Assembly: GCF_002849605.1 (NCBI RefSeq)
Contig: NZ_NPIB01000015.1
Span: forward strand, 47,169-111,168
Origin: Photobacterium carnosum
GTDB taxonomy: Bacteria; Pseudomonadota; Gammaproteobacteria; Enterobacterales; Vibrionaceae
Reading direction: 5' to 3'
DNA length: 64,000 nucleotides
The notes under the pieces were generated by a model that was given only the letters and a program-made list of their open reading frames with translations, was not told where the DNA came from and did not search any database. Shown piece after piece: positions 18,166 through 29,572 of the stretch. The number at the start of each line of letters is the position of its first letter. The first letter of the stretch is position 1. The translations under genes were made by a program, and so were the position numbers.

Positions 18166-19431
18166 TTAACTAAATACTGCTTGTATAATGTAGAAGAAGA
18201 TGATGGCAAGTAAAGCACCTGCCGGCAAAGTCACAATCCACGATGCAACGATGTTGCGAACAACACCAAGGTTAAGAGCCGCAATGCCGCGAGCAAAACC
18301 AACACCCAATACCGCACCAACAAGTGTTTGTGTGGTTGAGATTGGTAAACCCGTGCCTGATGCTAGTACAACAGTCGAAGCTGTTGCTAACTGAGCAGCG
18401 AAACCACGGCTCGGTGTTAACTCAGTGATGCCTGTACCTACGGTAGCCATTACTTTATGACCAAGAGTAGCTAAACCGATGACGATACCAACACCACCTA
18501 GTGGAAGGATCCACCATGCGATTTGGCTTTGAGTTGCAATTTGTCCAGAGTTCTCAATAGTTGAAACAACTGCTGATAGTGGACCAATTGCATTTGCTAC
18601 GTCGTTTGAACCATGGGCAAATGCCATCGCACACGCAGTAACAACCATCAATACGCTAAATACACTTTCAACGCCAGCATAGCCATTACTATCCACTAGA
18701 TCGTCATCAGTATATTTATGCTGAATGTAGAAGTAACCTACTATCATAACGATAAATGAAATAGCAATTGATGCAATCCAAGCTTCACCTGTCGTCAAAT
18801 GCAAACCTATATGTTTCAAACCCTTCTTAATTGTTACCAATGCAATGACCATCGCTGTGATAAACATATAAACAGGAACGAAACGCTTTGCATTTGCCAT
18901 CGGGTTATCAGTATCAAAGATTAGCCTTTGAGCACTGATGAAAATCAGATATGCAAATATACCAGCAATGAATGGTGTAACTAACCAGCTACCCACAATA
19001 CCTTGGATTGAATGCCAATCCACTGCATTGGTGCCAACTGACACACAAGCAAAACCGATGATAGCACCGATAATTGAGTGAGTTGTTGAAACAGGCCAGC
19101 CCATAAAAGAAGCGACAAGTAGCCATGTACCAGCAGCAAGAAGCGCTGACATCATGCCAAAAACTAGGGTTTCAGGGTGAGCTGCATATAGAGAAGTTTC
19201 GATAACACCCTTGCGAATAGTATCAGTAACTTCACCACCTGCAAGATAAGCACCTGCAAATTCAAAAATCATCGCAATGATGATCGCTTGTTTTACTGTA
19301 AGTGCTTTTGAACCAACTGAAGTGCCCATGGCATTGGCAACATCATTTGCACCAATACCAATCGCCATCAAAAGACCAAAAAAAGCTGCCACTCCAATTA
19401 ATAGAGTGCCGTAGTTAGCCAGGATTTCCAT
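18166..19431 (-). CDS. pit: Low-affinity inorganic phosphate transporter, Pit family
   Basis: Inner-membrane carrier that brings in phosphate, usually as a metal-phosphate complex with protons. The protein has 421 residues and about ten membrane segments. The two inverted family signatures are present: GIGANDVANAMGTSVGSKAL near the N-terminus and AHGSNDVANAIGPLSAVV near the middle. PISTTQTLVGAVLGVG is in the C-terminal half. It is shorter than E. coli PitA (499), but this length is common for marine gammaproteobacteria. It lies 31 bases after the DUF47 gene, the usual pair. Confidence 0.94.
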   Translation of the reverse strand: MEILANYGTLLIGVAAFFGLLMAIGIGANDVANAMGTSVGSKALTVKQAIIIAMIFEFAGAYLAGGEVTDTIRKGVIETSLYAAHPETLVFGMMSALLAAGTWLLVASFMGWPVSTTHSIIGAIIGFACVSVGTNAVDWHSIQGIVGSWLVTPFIAGIFAYLIFISAQRLIFDTDNPMANAKRFVPVYMFITAMVIALVTIKKGLKHIGLHLTTGEAWIASIAISFIVMIVGYFYIQHKYTDDDLVDSNGYAGVESVFSVLMVVTACAMAFAHGSNDVANAIGPLSAVVSTIENSGQIATQSQIAWWILPLGGVGIVIGLATLGHKVMATVGTGITELTPSRGFAAQLATASTVVLASGTGLPISTTQTLVGAVLGVGFARGIAALNLGVVRNIVASWIVTLPAGALLAIIFFYIIQAVFS

Positions 19432-19462
19432 TGTAAAACCTTGTTTTGTTAAATTCCCGTTA

Positions 19463-20143
19463 TTAAGAACGCGAGAGCATAATTTCTAAACGTGAGCCGA
19501 CCCGCTGTGCTTGATCAGCAATTGCGCCTACCCACTCGAGAATTTTGTACAGGAACATGACATCCACCGGGCTGTGTTGGTCTTCGATGGACATTAATTG
19601 TTGACGTAAGATTATCTGCATAGCATCGGTATCGTCTTCGATAACATCTAGCTGATTAATCATTTCGGCAACAAGCGTCACTTCTCTGCCTTTGAAACCA
19701 GTTTCGAGTAATTCATCCAATTCATTGATTACACGACGAGCTTGATCAGCTGCGTCTAAACAACGTTGAATGTATGCCACGAAGTCTGGGTACATGATAG
19801 CAGGCATTTTTAGCTTACGTCCTAAGACTCGACCAGCGATGTCTTTAGAGATGTTAGCGAGTTTGTCCTGCTGAGTTAACAGTCCTAACATATCAGTACG
19901 ATCTACTGGCATGAAAAGACCACGAGGAAGCTTCAGACGGATCTCACGCTTGAGTACATCCGCATCTTTTTCAAGTTGCGATATCTGTTCGCGTAAAACG
20001 GCCGCCTTTTCCCAATCTCCAGCATTACATGCCTCGAAGAACGGGATAAGCAGATCACAACATTCAGTTACGCGAATAACATGACGTTGTAGTGGTTTGA
20101 TTGGGGATTTTGCAAAGAGCCCCATTATTGTATTTACTGGCAT
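19463..20143 (-). CDS. PhoU-like DUF47 protein (TIGR00153)
   Basis: Cytoplasmic all-helical protein of 226 residues, distantly related to PhoU. It starts MPVNTIMGLFAKSPIKPLQRH; the mid part has REIRLKLPRGLFMPVDRTDML and LLTQQDKLANISKDIAGRVLGR, the typical acidic/basic metal-binding helices. Members of this family lie next to Pit phosphate carriers and are thought to control them, but the mechanism is not settled. The start at 20143 is favoured over an internal Met at residue 7 because relatives keep the MPVNT segment. Confidence 0.9.
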   Translation of the reverse strand: MPVNTIMGLFAKSPIKPLQRHVIRVTECCDLLIPFFEACNAGDWEKAAVLREQISQLEKDADVLKREIRLKLPRGLFMPVDRTDMLGLLTQQDKLANISKDIAGRVLGRKLKMPAIMYPDFVAYIQRCLDAADQARRVINELDELLETGFKGREVTLVAEMINQLDVIEDDTDAMQIILRQQLMSIEDQHSPVDVMFLYKILEWVGAIADQAQRVGSRLEIMLSRS

Positions 20144-20328
20144 AGCCGATCAACCTAAAGAGCGCCCGAATAAGGCTAAATCTTGAGCGATGGTCATTGA
20201 ATCGCGCATTTTAACGTATTAAATAGTATAGTGGAACTAGTTTTGATCAAGGTTTTATTGATATTTCTCACTTGCTCTGGAGTGAATAAGCAAATATCCT
20301 TGGTTTGCCACCGTTTATAGGTATAACT

Positions 20329-21843
20329 ATGGAAACCGAGATAGAACTGAAGTTTTTTGTTTTACCAGAATTTTCAACTCAGCTAGTGGATAAAATTTCT
20401 GCGGCTAAAATTCTGCAACAGAGCTGTCGAGAGTTAGGTAATGTCTACTTTGACACGCCTGATCAAGTATTGCGCCAGCATGATATAGGTTTACGTATTC
20501 GTCGTTTTGATGATGTGTTTGTACAAACATTAAAAACGGCAGGTCGTGTTGTTGCTGGATTGCACCAGCGCCCTGAATACAATGTTGAAGTTAATAGTAC
20601 TAAACCGAGTTTAGCGCTTCATCCCGTAGATGCTTGGCCTCACGACTTTGATGTTATTGCTGTTCAGCAGCAAATACAGCCATTATTTAGTACCGATTTT
20701 ACACGTCAACAATGGTTAGTGGCGATGCCTGATGGCAGTCAAATTGAGTTAGCATTTGATCATGGTGAAGTGAGCGTTGATGATAAACGCTCGCCAATTT
20801 GTGAAGTAGAACTAGAGCTGAAGTCGGGTCAAACCGATGCTTTATTCACTTTAGCGCGCGAATTATGCGTTGATGGTGGAATGCGATTAGGTAATCTTAG
20901 TAAGGCTGCTCGTGGTTACCGACTTGCTGCTGATTATCAAGGCGATCCTATCAAGCCATTAGTTTTTGTTGATACAATCTTGCAAGATTCAGTTGAATCA
21001 ACGTTTATTAAAACGCTTGAGCATGCATTAGATCATTGGTTGTACCATGAGCAAATTTACGTGGAACGCCAAGATCCACAAGCACTGGTACAAATATCAC
21101 AAGCGTTGAGCCTATTGCGTCAAACATTTGCTACTTTTGGTGGCATTATTCCGCGTCGTGCCAGTGCCTTATTGCGCCAAGAATTACAATGGTTAGACGG
21201 TGAGCTTGATTGGCTAGAAGAAGCCAATAGTATTCAAGCGCTGAGTGACGATAAAGCTTATGTATTACGTAAGCTTCATGCTCGTAAAGAATTACAACAG
21301 CAATTAGATCTACGTTATCAGGAACTCCCTAATAGTGACGCGATGATCCAATTAATGCGTTCAGCACGTTATTGTGGTTTGTTGCTTGATTTAAGTCGTT
21401 GGATTTTAAGTCGCGGTTGGCAGCCATTTCTTGATGATAAGTCACGTACTAAGCTCGCTGCCCCCGTAAAAACCTTTGCCGATAATATGTTGACCCGTTC
21501 ATGGTCTGAATTACTTGATGTATTCCCTGCTGAGCGTCAACTGAATCGGATTGATTATCTTGATCAAAAACCGCGTTTATTACGTAATTTGATGAGCGGT
21601 ATCGCTTTTGCTGGTTTATATGATGAAGATCGTCGTATTTCTTTTAGAATGCCGTGGTTAGATTTATTACAAGGCTTAGAGGATTTACGTGAGTTAGAAC
21701 CGATTCGACAGTTATTACCGTTATTTGAAGCGGATGACTTAGCGCAAATTGAAAAGTGGTTACAGCGCCAAGAAGAATCCTTATTACACGCCATGAGTCA
21801 GACTCGGCAGATCAGTATTGAGCTAACGCCTTATTGGCCATAA
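20329..21843 (+). CDS. ygiF: Inorganic triphosphatase, CYTH plus CHAD domains
   Basis: Hydrolyses tripolyphosphate. The N-terminal CYTH domain (about 1-200) begins METEIELKFFV, with the ExExK metal/phosphate motif, and forms a basic tunnel with GLRIRRFDD and PICEVELELKSG. The C-terminal CHAD domain (about 225-490) is helical, rich in His and Arg, and binds polyphosphate. The start was set at the ATG at 20329; a TTG eight codons earlier lacks support. The protein has 504 residues, longer than E. coli YgiF (433). In E. coli it precedes glnE directly; here a chemoreceptor gene separates them. Confidence 0.93.
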   Translation: METEIELKFFVLPEFSTQLVDKISAAKILQQSCRELGNVYFDTPDQVLRQHDIGLRIRRFDDVFVQTLKTAGRVVAGLHQRPEYNVEVNSTKPSLALHPVDAWPHDFDVIAVQQQIQPLFSTDFTRQQWLVAMPDGSQIELAFDHGEVSVDDKRSPICEVELELKSGQTDALFTLARELCVDGGMRLGNLSKAARGYRLAADYQGDPIKPLVFVDTILQDSVESTFIKTLEHALDHWLYHEQIYVERQDPQALVQISQALSLLRQTFATFGGIIPRRASALLRQELQWLDGELDWLEEANSIQALSDDKAYVLRKLHARKELQQQLDLRYQELPNSDAMIQLMRSARYCGLLLDLSRWILSRGWQPFLDDKSRTKLAAPVKTFADNMLTRSWSELLDVFPAERQLNRIDYLDQKPRLLRNLMSGIAFAGLYDEDRRISFRMPWLDLLQGLEDLRELEPIRQLLPLFEADDLAQIEKWLQRQEESLLHAMSQTRQISIELTPYWP

Positions 21844-21882
21844 TCGTAATACGTTATATGCAACAAGTTGGTATTAAATATT

Positions 21883-21907
21883 AACGCCTCGCTTTATGCG
21901 GGGCGTT
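21883..21907 (+). terminator. ygiF terminator
   Basis: AACGCCTCGC (21883-21892) / GCGGGGCGTT (21898-21907), one G-T wobble, then GTCGTTTTTA. Confidence 0.75.
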
Positions 21908-21977
21908 GTCGTTTTTATAAGACAAATTATAGTATGCGGCGCAGATCATATTTTGAGGTGTCTTTTTTATTGAGGGC

Positions 21978-22004
21978 TAAATATTTAACGGTAAATGTCG
22001 ATAA
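21978..22004 (+). promoter_or_regulatory. Candidate sigma-28 (FliA) promoter for the chemoreceptor gene
   Basis: TAAA (21978-21981), 15-base spacer, GTCGATAA (21997-22004). The flagellar sigma-28 consensus is TAAA-N15-GCCGATAA, so only one base differs. It lies 111 bases upstream of the chemoreceptor ATG on the correct strand. Confidence 0.6.
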
Positions 22005-22115
22005 GCAATGAAAGAGAATAGAGCAATGATGCTTATTGATGAGATTACTGGCTTGCGGATGACACCTTCACGTTAAATGTGAATGGGTTAAGCGTTAGCG
22101 ATATGGAGATAATAA

Positions 22116-23708
22116 ATGGCAACACTAGAGTTTAAACCTTGGGAAAAGTGGTTAACGAACCTGAAATTAAGACCCAAACTTATTTTACTGATGGTGTTTA
22201 GTACATTATTATTAATTGGTAAACAGCTGTGGGATGCTGAATTATTTTACCAGTCTGTTATCGTGACTCAGCAAGATAAAGTCCAGCAATTAGCCCAGTC
22301 TAATGCTTTGATGCTGACGAGCTTAGCCACTACAAATCCTCCATTTTCAGCTTTAAATTCCCCTCAATTATCCACGGAATTGATTAATCATAGTGTGTAT
22401 GTTGTTGAGTATCGCAACGACAACATGCTGGAAAAATCCAAAATAAATCAGGTTATTAATCTTAAACAGCCGCTGGAAAAAGGGCAAACACTGAGTCAAC
22501 TTCTGCATGATACAAAGCTCAATAATCAGGCATTTACGCGACAAGATAATGACGGTTATGGATATATAGTCAAACTACCCGCGTTACAGTTAGCGGTTAT
22601 TAGCTATCAATCAAATGCATTGGCCGCTGGTTATTATCAACAGTATTTAGTGCAAATTGTATGGCAAACATCATTAATGGTGGTGATTTTTGTGGTGGTG
22701 TTATTGCTCGCATCGCGGATTATGTTGCGTCAAATTGGTGGCTTAAAGCAAAGTATTCAGGCATTCGCTAATAATGATTTGTCACAGCCAATAGCCATGG
22801 CGTGTCGTGATGAGTTCGGTGAGTTAAGCCGTGAGCTTGAACAAAGTCGTTGTCAGCTAAAAGCGATATTTATTGCTCAGCGTCAGGCCGCCAGCGCACT
22901 GTCACAATCAGCGGAAATGATGTCATTAATGATGGAGCAAACGAAAGAATCGTCTCAAGAAGAGTTTGCTGAAATCGATCAACTTGCGTCAGCTATGGCT
23001 GAGATGACTTCGACAGTACAAACCGTTGCTGGTCATGCGCGTGATGCATCAAATGCGACCCTTAACACCTCAGAACAAGCAGCAACTGGGCAGCGGTTTG
23101 TCAGTCGAACCATGGTCACTATTAATCAATTATCGGATGATATTACCCAATCAGCGGCTGCTGTTAACCAAGTAGAAACCCGCGTCGATAAAATAAGTTC
23201 GGTGATTGTGACCATTCAAAGCATTTCTGAACAAACGAATTTATTGGCACTCAATGCGGCAATTGAAGCCGCACGTGCTGGGGATGCTGGGCGTGGATTC
23301 GCTGTTGTAGCTGATGAAGTCCGTAATCTCGCTCAGCGTACTCAAACCGCAACGGTTGAAATTCAAGATATGATCGCTCAATTACAGCAAAGTGCTCAGC
23401 AAGCGGTTAATTTAATGGAACGCAGTGTTATTGAAGCTGATGAAGGGGTTGATTTGGTTACTAATGCTGGTGGTGAGTTAAATAAAATTGTTGAACAAAT
23501 TCAAGCGATTAATGACATGAATTTTCATATTGCAGCCGCAGCGGAACAGCAAAGTGCAGTGGCAGATGAGATGAATCTTAATCTGACGAATGTACGAGAG
23601 TTGGTTGATGGCTCGGTTGGTGTTGTTACTGAGTTAGCGCAAACATCAATTGATATGCAGCATCAAGCCAGTGATTTAGAAGCCAAAATAGACGCATTTA
23701 AAGTGTAA
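22116..23708 (+). CDS. Methyl-accepting chemotaxis protein
   Basis: Transmembrane chemoreceptor of 530 residues. Membrane helices lie at about 22-40 and 182-202, enclosing a periplasmic sensor domain of about 140 residues whose fold and ligand I cannot name. A HAMP linker follows (about 203-255), then the coiled-coil signalling domain with the near-invariant hairpin tip [18 protein letters not shown] through [18 protein letters not shown] (about 372-410). There is no C-terminal pentapeptide tether for CheR. It has its own sigma-28-like promoter and terminator, so it is a self-contained insertion between ygiF and glnE. Confidence 0.93.
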   Translation: MATLEFKPWEKWLTNLKLRPKLILLMVFSTLLLIGKQLWDAELFYQSVIVTQQDKVQQLAQSNALMLTSLATTNPPFSALNSPQLSTELINHSVYVVEYRNDNMLEKSKINQVINLKQPLEKGQTLSQLLHDTKLNNQAFTRQDNDGYGYIVKLPALQLAVISYQSNALAAGYYQQYLVQIVWQTSLMVVIFVVVLLLASRIMLRQIGGLKQSIQAFANNDLSQPIAMACRDEFGELSRELEQSRCQLKAIFIAQRQAASALSQSAEMMSLMMEQTKESSQEEFAEIDQLASAMAEMTSTVQTVAGHARDASNATLNTSEQAATGQRFVSRTMVTINQLSDDITQSAAAVNQVETRVDKISSVIVTIQSISEQTNLLALNAAIEAARAGDAGRGFAVVADEVRNLAQRTQTATVEIQDMIAQLQQSAQQAVNLMERSVIEADEGVDLVTNAGGELNKIVEQIQAINDMNFHIAAAAEQQSAVADEMNLNLTNVRELVDGSVGVVTELAQTSIDMQHQASDLEAKIDAFKV

Positions 23709-23742
23709 ATAAAACGCCTTATATTGAATGGAATAAAATTAT

Positions 23743-23766
23743 AACGCCCATCGTTTGATGGGCGTT
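23743..23766 (+). terminator. Chemoreceptor gene terminator
   Basis: AACGCCCATC (23743-23752) / GATGGGCGTT (23757-23766), then TTTG. It closes just before glnE. Confidence 0.85.
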
Positions 23767-23818
23767 TTTGTATGCTAAATTAGAGTTCTTTATCGAATTA
23801 CTTGTTCAAGGACAGCGC

Positions 23819-26707
23819 ATGGCGACCGAAAAATCACAACCTTATCCAAGCATTGATCATTGTAGTGATGTAGTAGCTGCTGCAAATTTAGCATGGGGAA
23901 AATTAGCCGATAAGCACCCACAACGATTGGCGTTATGGCAAGGTGAAGCCAAGCAAGAATTACATGTCATGTTGGGGCTGAGTGATTTTATTAGCACTTC
24001 TTTACAACAAGATTCGACGTTATTGGAATGGCTATTTGAGCAGCGAGAGTGCTGCTTAGAGATTGATTACCGTGAGTTATTGAGTCAGCAGCTAACACAA
24101 GTAACCGATGAACCGTGTTTAATGCGTAATTTGCGTCACTTTAGACGTCGCTACATGACGTTAATTGCGTGGCAAGATTTTAGTTATCGCGTACCTTTAC
24201 AACACAGCCTCGCTAGTTTATCGCAATTGGCAGAAGCCTTGATCATGGAAGCATACCATTGGCTTTATCGGCAGTGTTGCACTGAGTGGGGCACGCCGAT
24301 GAATGACCACGGTGAACCACAACCGATGCTGATTTTGGGTATGGGTAAGTTGGGGGGCGGAGAGCTGAATTTCTCGTCAGATATTGATCTTATTTTTACT
24401 TATCCTGAAAACGGTGAAACGGTTGGCGGTCGACGTAGCCTTGCAAATGCCCAGTTTTTTACTCGCTTAGGGCAGCGATTGATCAAAGCGCTAGATCAAG
24501 TCACCTTTGATGGTTTTTGTTATCGGGTTGATATGCGGTTGCGTCCTTTTGGCGACAGCGGACCGTTAGTGATGAGTTATGCCGCATTAGAAGATTATTA
24601 CCAAGAACAAGGCCGTGATTGGGAACGCTATGCGATGATCAAAGCACGAGTGATGGGCAAAGAAAGTTTTAGCCAATATCAAGGCTTGCGCCAAATGCTT
24701 CGACCGTTTGTATTTCGACGTTATATCGACTTTAGTGCGGTTCAATCATTGCGACGCATGAAAGCGATGATTGGTAGTGAAGTTCGACGTCGAGGTCTTA
24801 CTAATAACATTAAATTGGGGGCCGGGGGGATTCGTGAGGTTGAATTTATCGCACAATCGTTCCAATTAATTCGTGGTGGTCGAGAGCCGAGTTTACGTGG
24901 TCGCGGTTTATTACCGACTCTTGCAGCAATTAAAGAGTTAGCGTTATTACCGCCAGCGGATGTTGATACTTTAACGGCGGGGTATTGTCATTTACGTCGC
25001 TTAGAAAATCTATTGCAAGCGATTGACGATAAGCAAACTCAAACTCTGCCAGATAAAGCCCTTGATCAAGCGCGGTTAGCGTGCGCAATGGCTGAGCATG
25101 ATTGGGCGGCATTAGTCATAACGACCGAACAACATATGGCTGCTATTCATGCTATTTTCGACGATATTATTGGTCATGATGATCAAGATAATCAGCAAGA
25201 TGTTGCGACGCAATACCATGAAATGTGGTCAATGGTGACCAATGAGGATGTATTGCTCAGTATTCTGGCTGAATTAGAGGCGCCGGAGCAACATTTACAA
25301 GCTCAGAACTTAGCGGCTTTTAAGCATGAATTATCGAAACGTACCTTAGGTCCTCGTGGGCGTGAGGCGTTAGCCACCTTAATGCCTGAAGTTTTAGCGC
25401 AAGTGGTGTTACGTGATGATGCGGTACAGTTGTTACCGCGATTGACGAAATTGATTATTCGTATCGCGACGCGTACCACTTATCTTGAATTATTAACCGA
25501 ACATCCCGTTGCACTAAAACAACTGATTCGATTATGTGCTGCCAGTCCAATGGTGGCAGATCAATTGGCTTTGTATCCATTATTGCTTGATGAATTGTTG
25601 GATCCGCAGCATTTATATCAACCAACACAACTCACGAGTTACCAAGATGAATTGCGTGAATATCTGGCACGTATTCCTGAAGAGGATATGGAGCAACAGA
25701 TGGAGGCGATTCGCCAGTTTAAGCAAACCCAATTATTGCGTATTGCTGCCGCTGATATTGCAGGTGTACTACCTATAATGAAAGTAAGTGATCACTTAAC
25801 GTATCTTGCAGAAGCGATTATTGCGGCGGTGGTCAATCAGGCATGGTTACAGATTGTAGCTAAATATGGTGAACCGAGTCATTTATCTGAACGTGAAAGT
25901 AAAGGCTTTGCGGTGATTGGTTATGGCAAAGTGGGAGGTTGGGAGTTGGGATATGGCTCTGATCTTGATTTGGTTTTTATTCATGATTGCCCAGATAATG
26001 TTTATACCACTGGCAGTAAAGAAATTGATGGTCGTCAGTTTTATTTACGGTTAGCCCAACGCATCATTCATTTATTTTCAACCAGAACCGCATCGGGGGT
26101 GTTATATGAGGTTGATATGCGGCTACGACCTTCTGGTGCTTCTGGATTATTAGTGACGACAATCAATGCGTTTGGTGAGTATCAGCAGCAACAAGCATGG
26201 ACATGGGAGCATCAAGCTTTGGTTCGTGCGCGAATGGTGTATGGGGATGTGATATTACAAACCGCATTTGCCGATGTTCGTCAGCAAGTGTTAACTGTCG
26301 CTCGTGATCAGGCGCAATTAGCTAACGATGTTGTGACGATGCGCCACAAAATGCGTGCCCATCTCGGTAAGAAAAAAGCGGGTATGTTTGGTCTTAAACA
26401 AGACCAAGGAGGCATCACCGATATTGAATTTTTAGCACAATATTTAGTGTTGGCTTATGCCCATCAACAACCAGCTTTAACGCGTTGGTCTGATAATGTG
26501 CGTATTTTTGACTTGATGGCCAATTATGACATTATCGATAGCGCCACTGTGGCTCAATTACAACAAGCTTATTGTGATATGCGTAATGCCATTCATCGAT
26601 TAAGTTTATTGGGGCTACCCGCTTATGTTGATCAGCAGCAATTTATTGGAATGCGACAGACGGTGGAACAGGTATGGCAGCAATGGCTTGAACCTTGTCA
26701 GGTTTAG
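23819..26707 (+). CDS. glnE: Bifunctional glutamine synthetase adenylyltransferase/adenylyl-removing enzyme
   Basis: Adds AMP to, or removes it from, glutamine synthetase in response to PII state and glutamine. The protein has 962 residues from the ATG at 23819, which follows AAGGA at seven bases (E. coli 946); a longer frame from 23768 has no ribosome-binding site. Two nucleotidyltransferase domains are seen. The N-terminal remover has [18 protein letters not shown] (about 174-192). The C-terminal adenylyltransferase has [19 protein letters not shown] (about 699-717). Each is followed by its helical regulatory bundle. hldE follows after 71 bases, as in E. coli. Confidence 0.96.
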   Translation: MATEKSQPYPSIDHCSDVVAAANLAWGKLADKHPQRLALWQGEAKQELHVMLGLSDFISTSLQQDSTLLEWLFEQRECCLEIDYRELLSQQLTQVTDEPCLMRNLRHFRRRYMTLIAWQDFSYRVPLQHSLASLSQLAEALIMEAYHWLYRQCCTEWGTPMNDHGEPQPMLILGMGKLGGGELNFSSDIDLIFTYPENGETVGGRRSLANAQFFTRLGQRLIKALDQVTFDGFCYRVDMRLRPFGDSGPLVMSYAALEDYYQEQGRDWERYAMIKARVMGKESFSQYQGLRQMLRPFVFRRYIDFSAVQSLRRMKAMIGSEVRRRGLTNNIKLGAGGIREVEFIAQSFQLIRGGREPSLRGRGLLPTLAAIKELALLPPADVDTLTAGYCHLRRLENLLQAIDDKQTQTLPDKALDQARLACAMAEHDWAALVITTEQHMAAIHAIFDDIIGHDDQDNQQDVATQYHEMWSMVTNEDVLLSILAELEAPEQHLQAQNLAAFKHELSKRTLGPRGREALATLMPEVLAQVVLRDDAVQLLPRLTKLIIRIATRTTYLELLTEHPVALKQLIRLCAASPMVADQLALYPLLLDELLDPQHLYQPTQLTSYQDELREYLARIPEEDMEQQMEAIRQFKQTQLLRIAAADIAGVLPIMKVSDHLTYLAEAIIAAVVNQAWLQIVAKYGEPSHLSERESKGFAVIGYGKVGGWELGYGSDLDLVFIHDCPDNVYTTGSKEIDGRQFYLRLAQRIIHLFSTRTASGVLYEVDMRLRPSGASGLLVTTINAFGEYQQQQAWTWEHQALVRARMVYGDVILQTAFADVRQQVLTVARDQAQLANDVVTMRHKMRAHLGKKKAGMFGLKQDQGGITDIEFLAQYLVLAYAHQQPALTRWSDNVRIFDLMANYDIIDSATVAQLQQAYCDMRNAIHRLSLLGLPAYVDQQQFIGMRQTVEQVWQQWLEPCQV

Positions 26708-26778
26708 TTGTGATCCCGATGCCCCTTGATTTTAGTTTATGCTAGTATTCGAACGTTGCCATATTCCCGGAGAAAGAA

Positions 26779-28209
26779 ATGAAACTGACGCTGCCTGATT
26801 ATAACCAAGCAGAGGTATTGATTGTTGGTGATGTAATGCTCGATCGATACTGGACCGGACCCACTGAACGTATTTCACCAGAAGCGCCGGTACCAGTGGT
26901 TAAAGTTGATCAGATTGAAGAGCGCCCTGGTGGTGCTGCGAACGTAGCGATGAATATTGCAGCGTTAGGCGGTCATGCTAAATTGATTGGCTTAACCGGT
27001 ATGGATGAGCCAGCACGCGCATTGACTGAAAAATTGTCGTCATTGAATGTGAATAGTGATTTTGTCGCATTGGCACAATATCCAACGATTACTAAATTAC
27101 GTGTGATGAGCCGTGGTCAGCAATTAATTAGGTTAGATTTTGAAGAGGGCTTTCAGGATGTTGATCCTGCATTAATACTTGAACGAATGCAGCCAGCACT
27201 AGCGAAGGCTAAAGCGGTTATTTTGTCTGATTATGCCAAAGGCGCGTTGGTACATGTGCAGGCGATGATTCAATTGGCGCGTGCGGCAAAATTACCGGTG
27301 TTAATTGATCCTAAAGGGGCCGACTTTGAACGATACCGTGGCGCGACGTTATTGACGCCTAATTTGTCTGAATTTAAAGCTGTTGTTGGCTGCGTGAACT
27401 CAGAGCAAGAATTAGTTGAAAAAGGCATGGCATTGATCGAAAAATTTGATTTTGAAGCCTTGCTGGTTACTCGTTCTGAACATGGTATGACCTTATTAGA
27501 GAAAGGTTGTGAGCCGTTACACATGCCTACCCTTGCGCAAGAAGTTTATGACGTAACAGGTGCTGGTGATACGGTTATTTCAGTTTTGGCTGCATCATTG
27601 TCAGCCGGAAAATCATTATCTGATTCATGTAAACTTGCGAATGCCGCTGCGGGTGTCGTGGTGGCGAAGTTAGGTACATCAACCTTATCGACGATTGAAT
27701 TAACCGAAGCAATTCATGGTAGCCAAGACAGTGGTTTTGGGGTTATTTCTGAGTCAGCATTAATTGATGCGGTGAAAGCGGCGCGTGCACGTGGTGAAAC
27801 CGTAGTAATGACTAACGGTTGTTTTGATATTTTGCATGCTGGCCATGTTGCCTACTTAACCGAAGCCGCGAAATTGGGTGATCGACTAATTGTTGCGGTT
27901 AATTCTGATGATTCAGTTAAAGGTTTAAAAGGCCCTGGACGTCCAGTGAATCCAGAAGATCGTCGTATGGCAGTATTAGCTGGATTAGGTGCTGTGGACT
28001 GGGTAGTACCGTTTACAGAAGAGACACCACAACGATTGATCAGCGAAGTGTTGCCAAGCATTTTAGTTAAAGGTGGAGATTACACCCCAGAACAAATTGC
28101 AGGTGGTAAAGAAGTGATCGCAGCTGGTGGAAAAGTGTTAGTGCTTAATTTTGAAGATGGTTGTTCAACCTCTAAAATTATTGAAGCCATTCGTGGTGGA
28201 CGTGGTTAA
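26779..28209 (+). CDS. hldE: Bifunctional heptose-7-phosphate kinase / heptose-1-phosphate adenylyltransferase
   Basis: Makes ADP-glycero-manno-heptose for the lipopolysaccharide inner core. The protein has 476 residues (E. coli 477). The N-terminal PfkB-type kinase (about 1-318) has [17 protein letters not shown] and [13 protein letters not shown], with the catalytic Asp. The C-terminal nucleotidyltransferase (about 343-476) has [14 protein letters not shown], the HxGH ATP site. A GGAG lies before the ATG. The metabolites of this pathway are also recognised by animal innate immunity (ALPK1). Confidence 0.97.
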   Translation: MKLTLPDYNQAEVLIVGDVMLDRYWTGPTERISPEAPVPVVKVDQIEERPGGAANVAMNIAALGGHAKLIGLTGMDEPARALTEKLSSLNVNSDFVALAQYPTITKLRVMSRGQQLIRLDFEEGFQDVDPALILERMQPALAKAKAVILSDYAKGALVHVQAMIQLARAAKLPVLIDPKGADFERYRGATLLTPNLSEFKAVVGCVNSEQELVEKGMALIEKFDFEALLVTRSEHGMTLLEKGCEPLHMPTLAQEVYDVTGAGDTVISVLAASLSAGKSLSDSCKLANAAAGVVVAKLGTSTLSTIELTEAIHGSQDSGFGVISESALIDAVKAARARGETVVMTNGCFDILHAGHVAYLTEAAKLGDRLIVAVNSDDSVKGLKGPGRPVNPEDRRMAVLAGLGAVDWVVPFTEETPQRLISEVLPSILVKGGDYTPEQIAGGKEVIAAGGKVLVLNFEDGCSTSKIIEAIRGGRG

Positions 28210-28228
28210 TCTTTGAATTATCGCCTAC

Positions 28229-28256
28229 AAAAAAAGCGCCGTTAGGCGCTTTTTTT
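28229..28256. terminator. Terminator between hldE and tolC
   Basis: AAAAAAAGCGCC (28229-28240) / GGCGCTTTTTTT (28245-28256), bidirectional, convergent genes. Confidence 0.94.
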
Positions 28257-28273
28257 ATATTGATATTAATGGT

Positions 28274-29572
28274 TTATTTAGTTTGTACTAAACCTGAATT
28301 AATATCTAACACATCTTGTTCGTTAAGTGTGCCTACCGCTTGCTTTAGTTGTAATTGTGCAAGAATGTAATCATAACGTGCATTTGCAAGTTCACTATTA
28401 GCAGAATACAAACTACGGGTTGAGTCTAATACGTCAACAATAGTACGTGTACCTACATCAAAACCTGCTTCCGTTGCCTCTAAAGCAGATTTCGCAGAAA
28501 CAACAGATTGCTTATATGCATTGATTGAACCAATTGTCGCATTAATGTTGTTATAGTAATTACGTACATTTTTAACGATTAATCGGTATTGCGCTTCAAG
28601 ATTTTCACTTGCCGATACATATTTATATTGGGCTTGTTTTACCTGAGAGGTGGTATTACCGCCACTATAAACAGGTAAGTCAATTTTAATACCAGCGGTT
28701 AGGTTACCTTGATCGGGTTTCATTTGACTACTGGTATCATCATATTGATAACCGGACTCAAACGATAATGTTGGTAGGTGACCCGAATCTGCTAATGAAA
28801 TCTTATCACGAGCAATATCTTGACCAATACGCGACGTTAATAAGGTCAGATTTTCTGTTTCAGCATCTTTAACTAGGCTGTCAGCCGCTTGTTTTGGCTT
28901 ACTGGCTGAGAAACTAGCAGTATTTAATGGATCTAATGATGAATAAGCATGACCAGTAATTTCACGTAATTCTTCATAGTTATTAGCAAGGGTATTTTTC
29001 TTTACAATATTTGATGCTAATACCGTGTCGTATTGTGCTTGAGCGTCATAAACATCAGTGATCGCCGATAGACCTACTTCAAAACGTTGTTTCATTTGTT
29101 CTAATTGACGACCAACCGCTGCTTTTTCTGCTTCACCAAATTTCAGGTCATCTTGTGCTTTTAATACATTAAAATATGCAGAAGATACGCGTAAAATAAG
29201 GCCTTGTTGAGAAACTGCGTAAGTGGCATCGCTTTGACGTGCTGTTTTTTCAGCAATATCAAGGCCAACCCAACTCGCACGATTATATAATGATTGGCTT
29301 AATGTAACACCCGCATTAAAACCGTTATCTTTGCTATCTTTGGCATCAAGGTAATAAGTATTGTAGCCTGCAGAAAGGTTAATTTGAGGCAAAAGCGTAC
29401 TACGAGAAGAATTGATTGCTTCAAAAGCTGCATCTTTATCGGCCGCGGCTTTTAGAAGTTGTGGATCATTTTGCTTGGCTTGCTGATAAATCTGAGCGAG
29501 ATCGTCAGCCGATGCTGATTGACTAATTGAGCCAATTGCAAGGCTAATAATGATTGGAAGCAATTTTTTCAT
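28274..29572 (-). CDS. tolC: Outer-membrane channel protein TolC
   Basis: Trimeric outer-membrane/periplasmic tunnel for multidrug efflux and type I secretion. The start is set at the ATG at 29572, after AGGAAAGG, giving 432 residues with a signal peptide cut after about Ala22 (SASA/DD). A frame nine residues longer is not supported. The mature part has the internal duplication of the OEP family; LQQMKQRFEVGLSAITDV-like and EATEAGFDVGTRTIVDVLDS segments mark the two structural repeats. It is shorter than E. coli TolC (493), mainly at the C-terminus, as in vibrios. It faces hldE here and diverges from nudF. Confidence 0.95.
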   Translation of the reverse strand: MKKLLPIIISLAIGSISQSASADDLAQIYQQAKQNDPQLLKAAADKDAAFEAINSSRSTLLPQINLSAGYNTYYLDAKDSKDNGFNAGVTLSQSLYNRASWVGLDIAEKTARQSDATYAVSQQGLILRVSSAYFNVLKAQDDLKFGEAEKAAVGRQLEQMKQRFEVGLSAITDVYDAQAQYDTVLASNIVKKNTLANNYEELREITGHAYSSLDPLNTASFSASKPKQAADSLVKDAETENLTLLTSRIGQDIARDKISLADSGHLPTLSFESGYQYDDTSSQMKPDQGNLTAGIKIDLPVYSGGNTTSQVKQAQYKYVSASENLEAQYRLIVKNVRNYYNNINATIGSINAYKQSVVSAKSALEATEAGFDVGTRTIVDVLDSTRSLYSANSELANARYDYILAQLQLKQAVGTLNEQDVLDINSGLVQTK

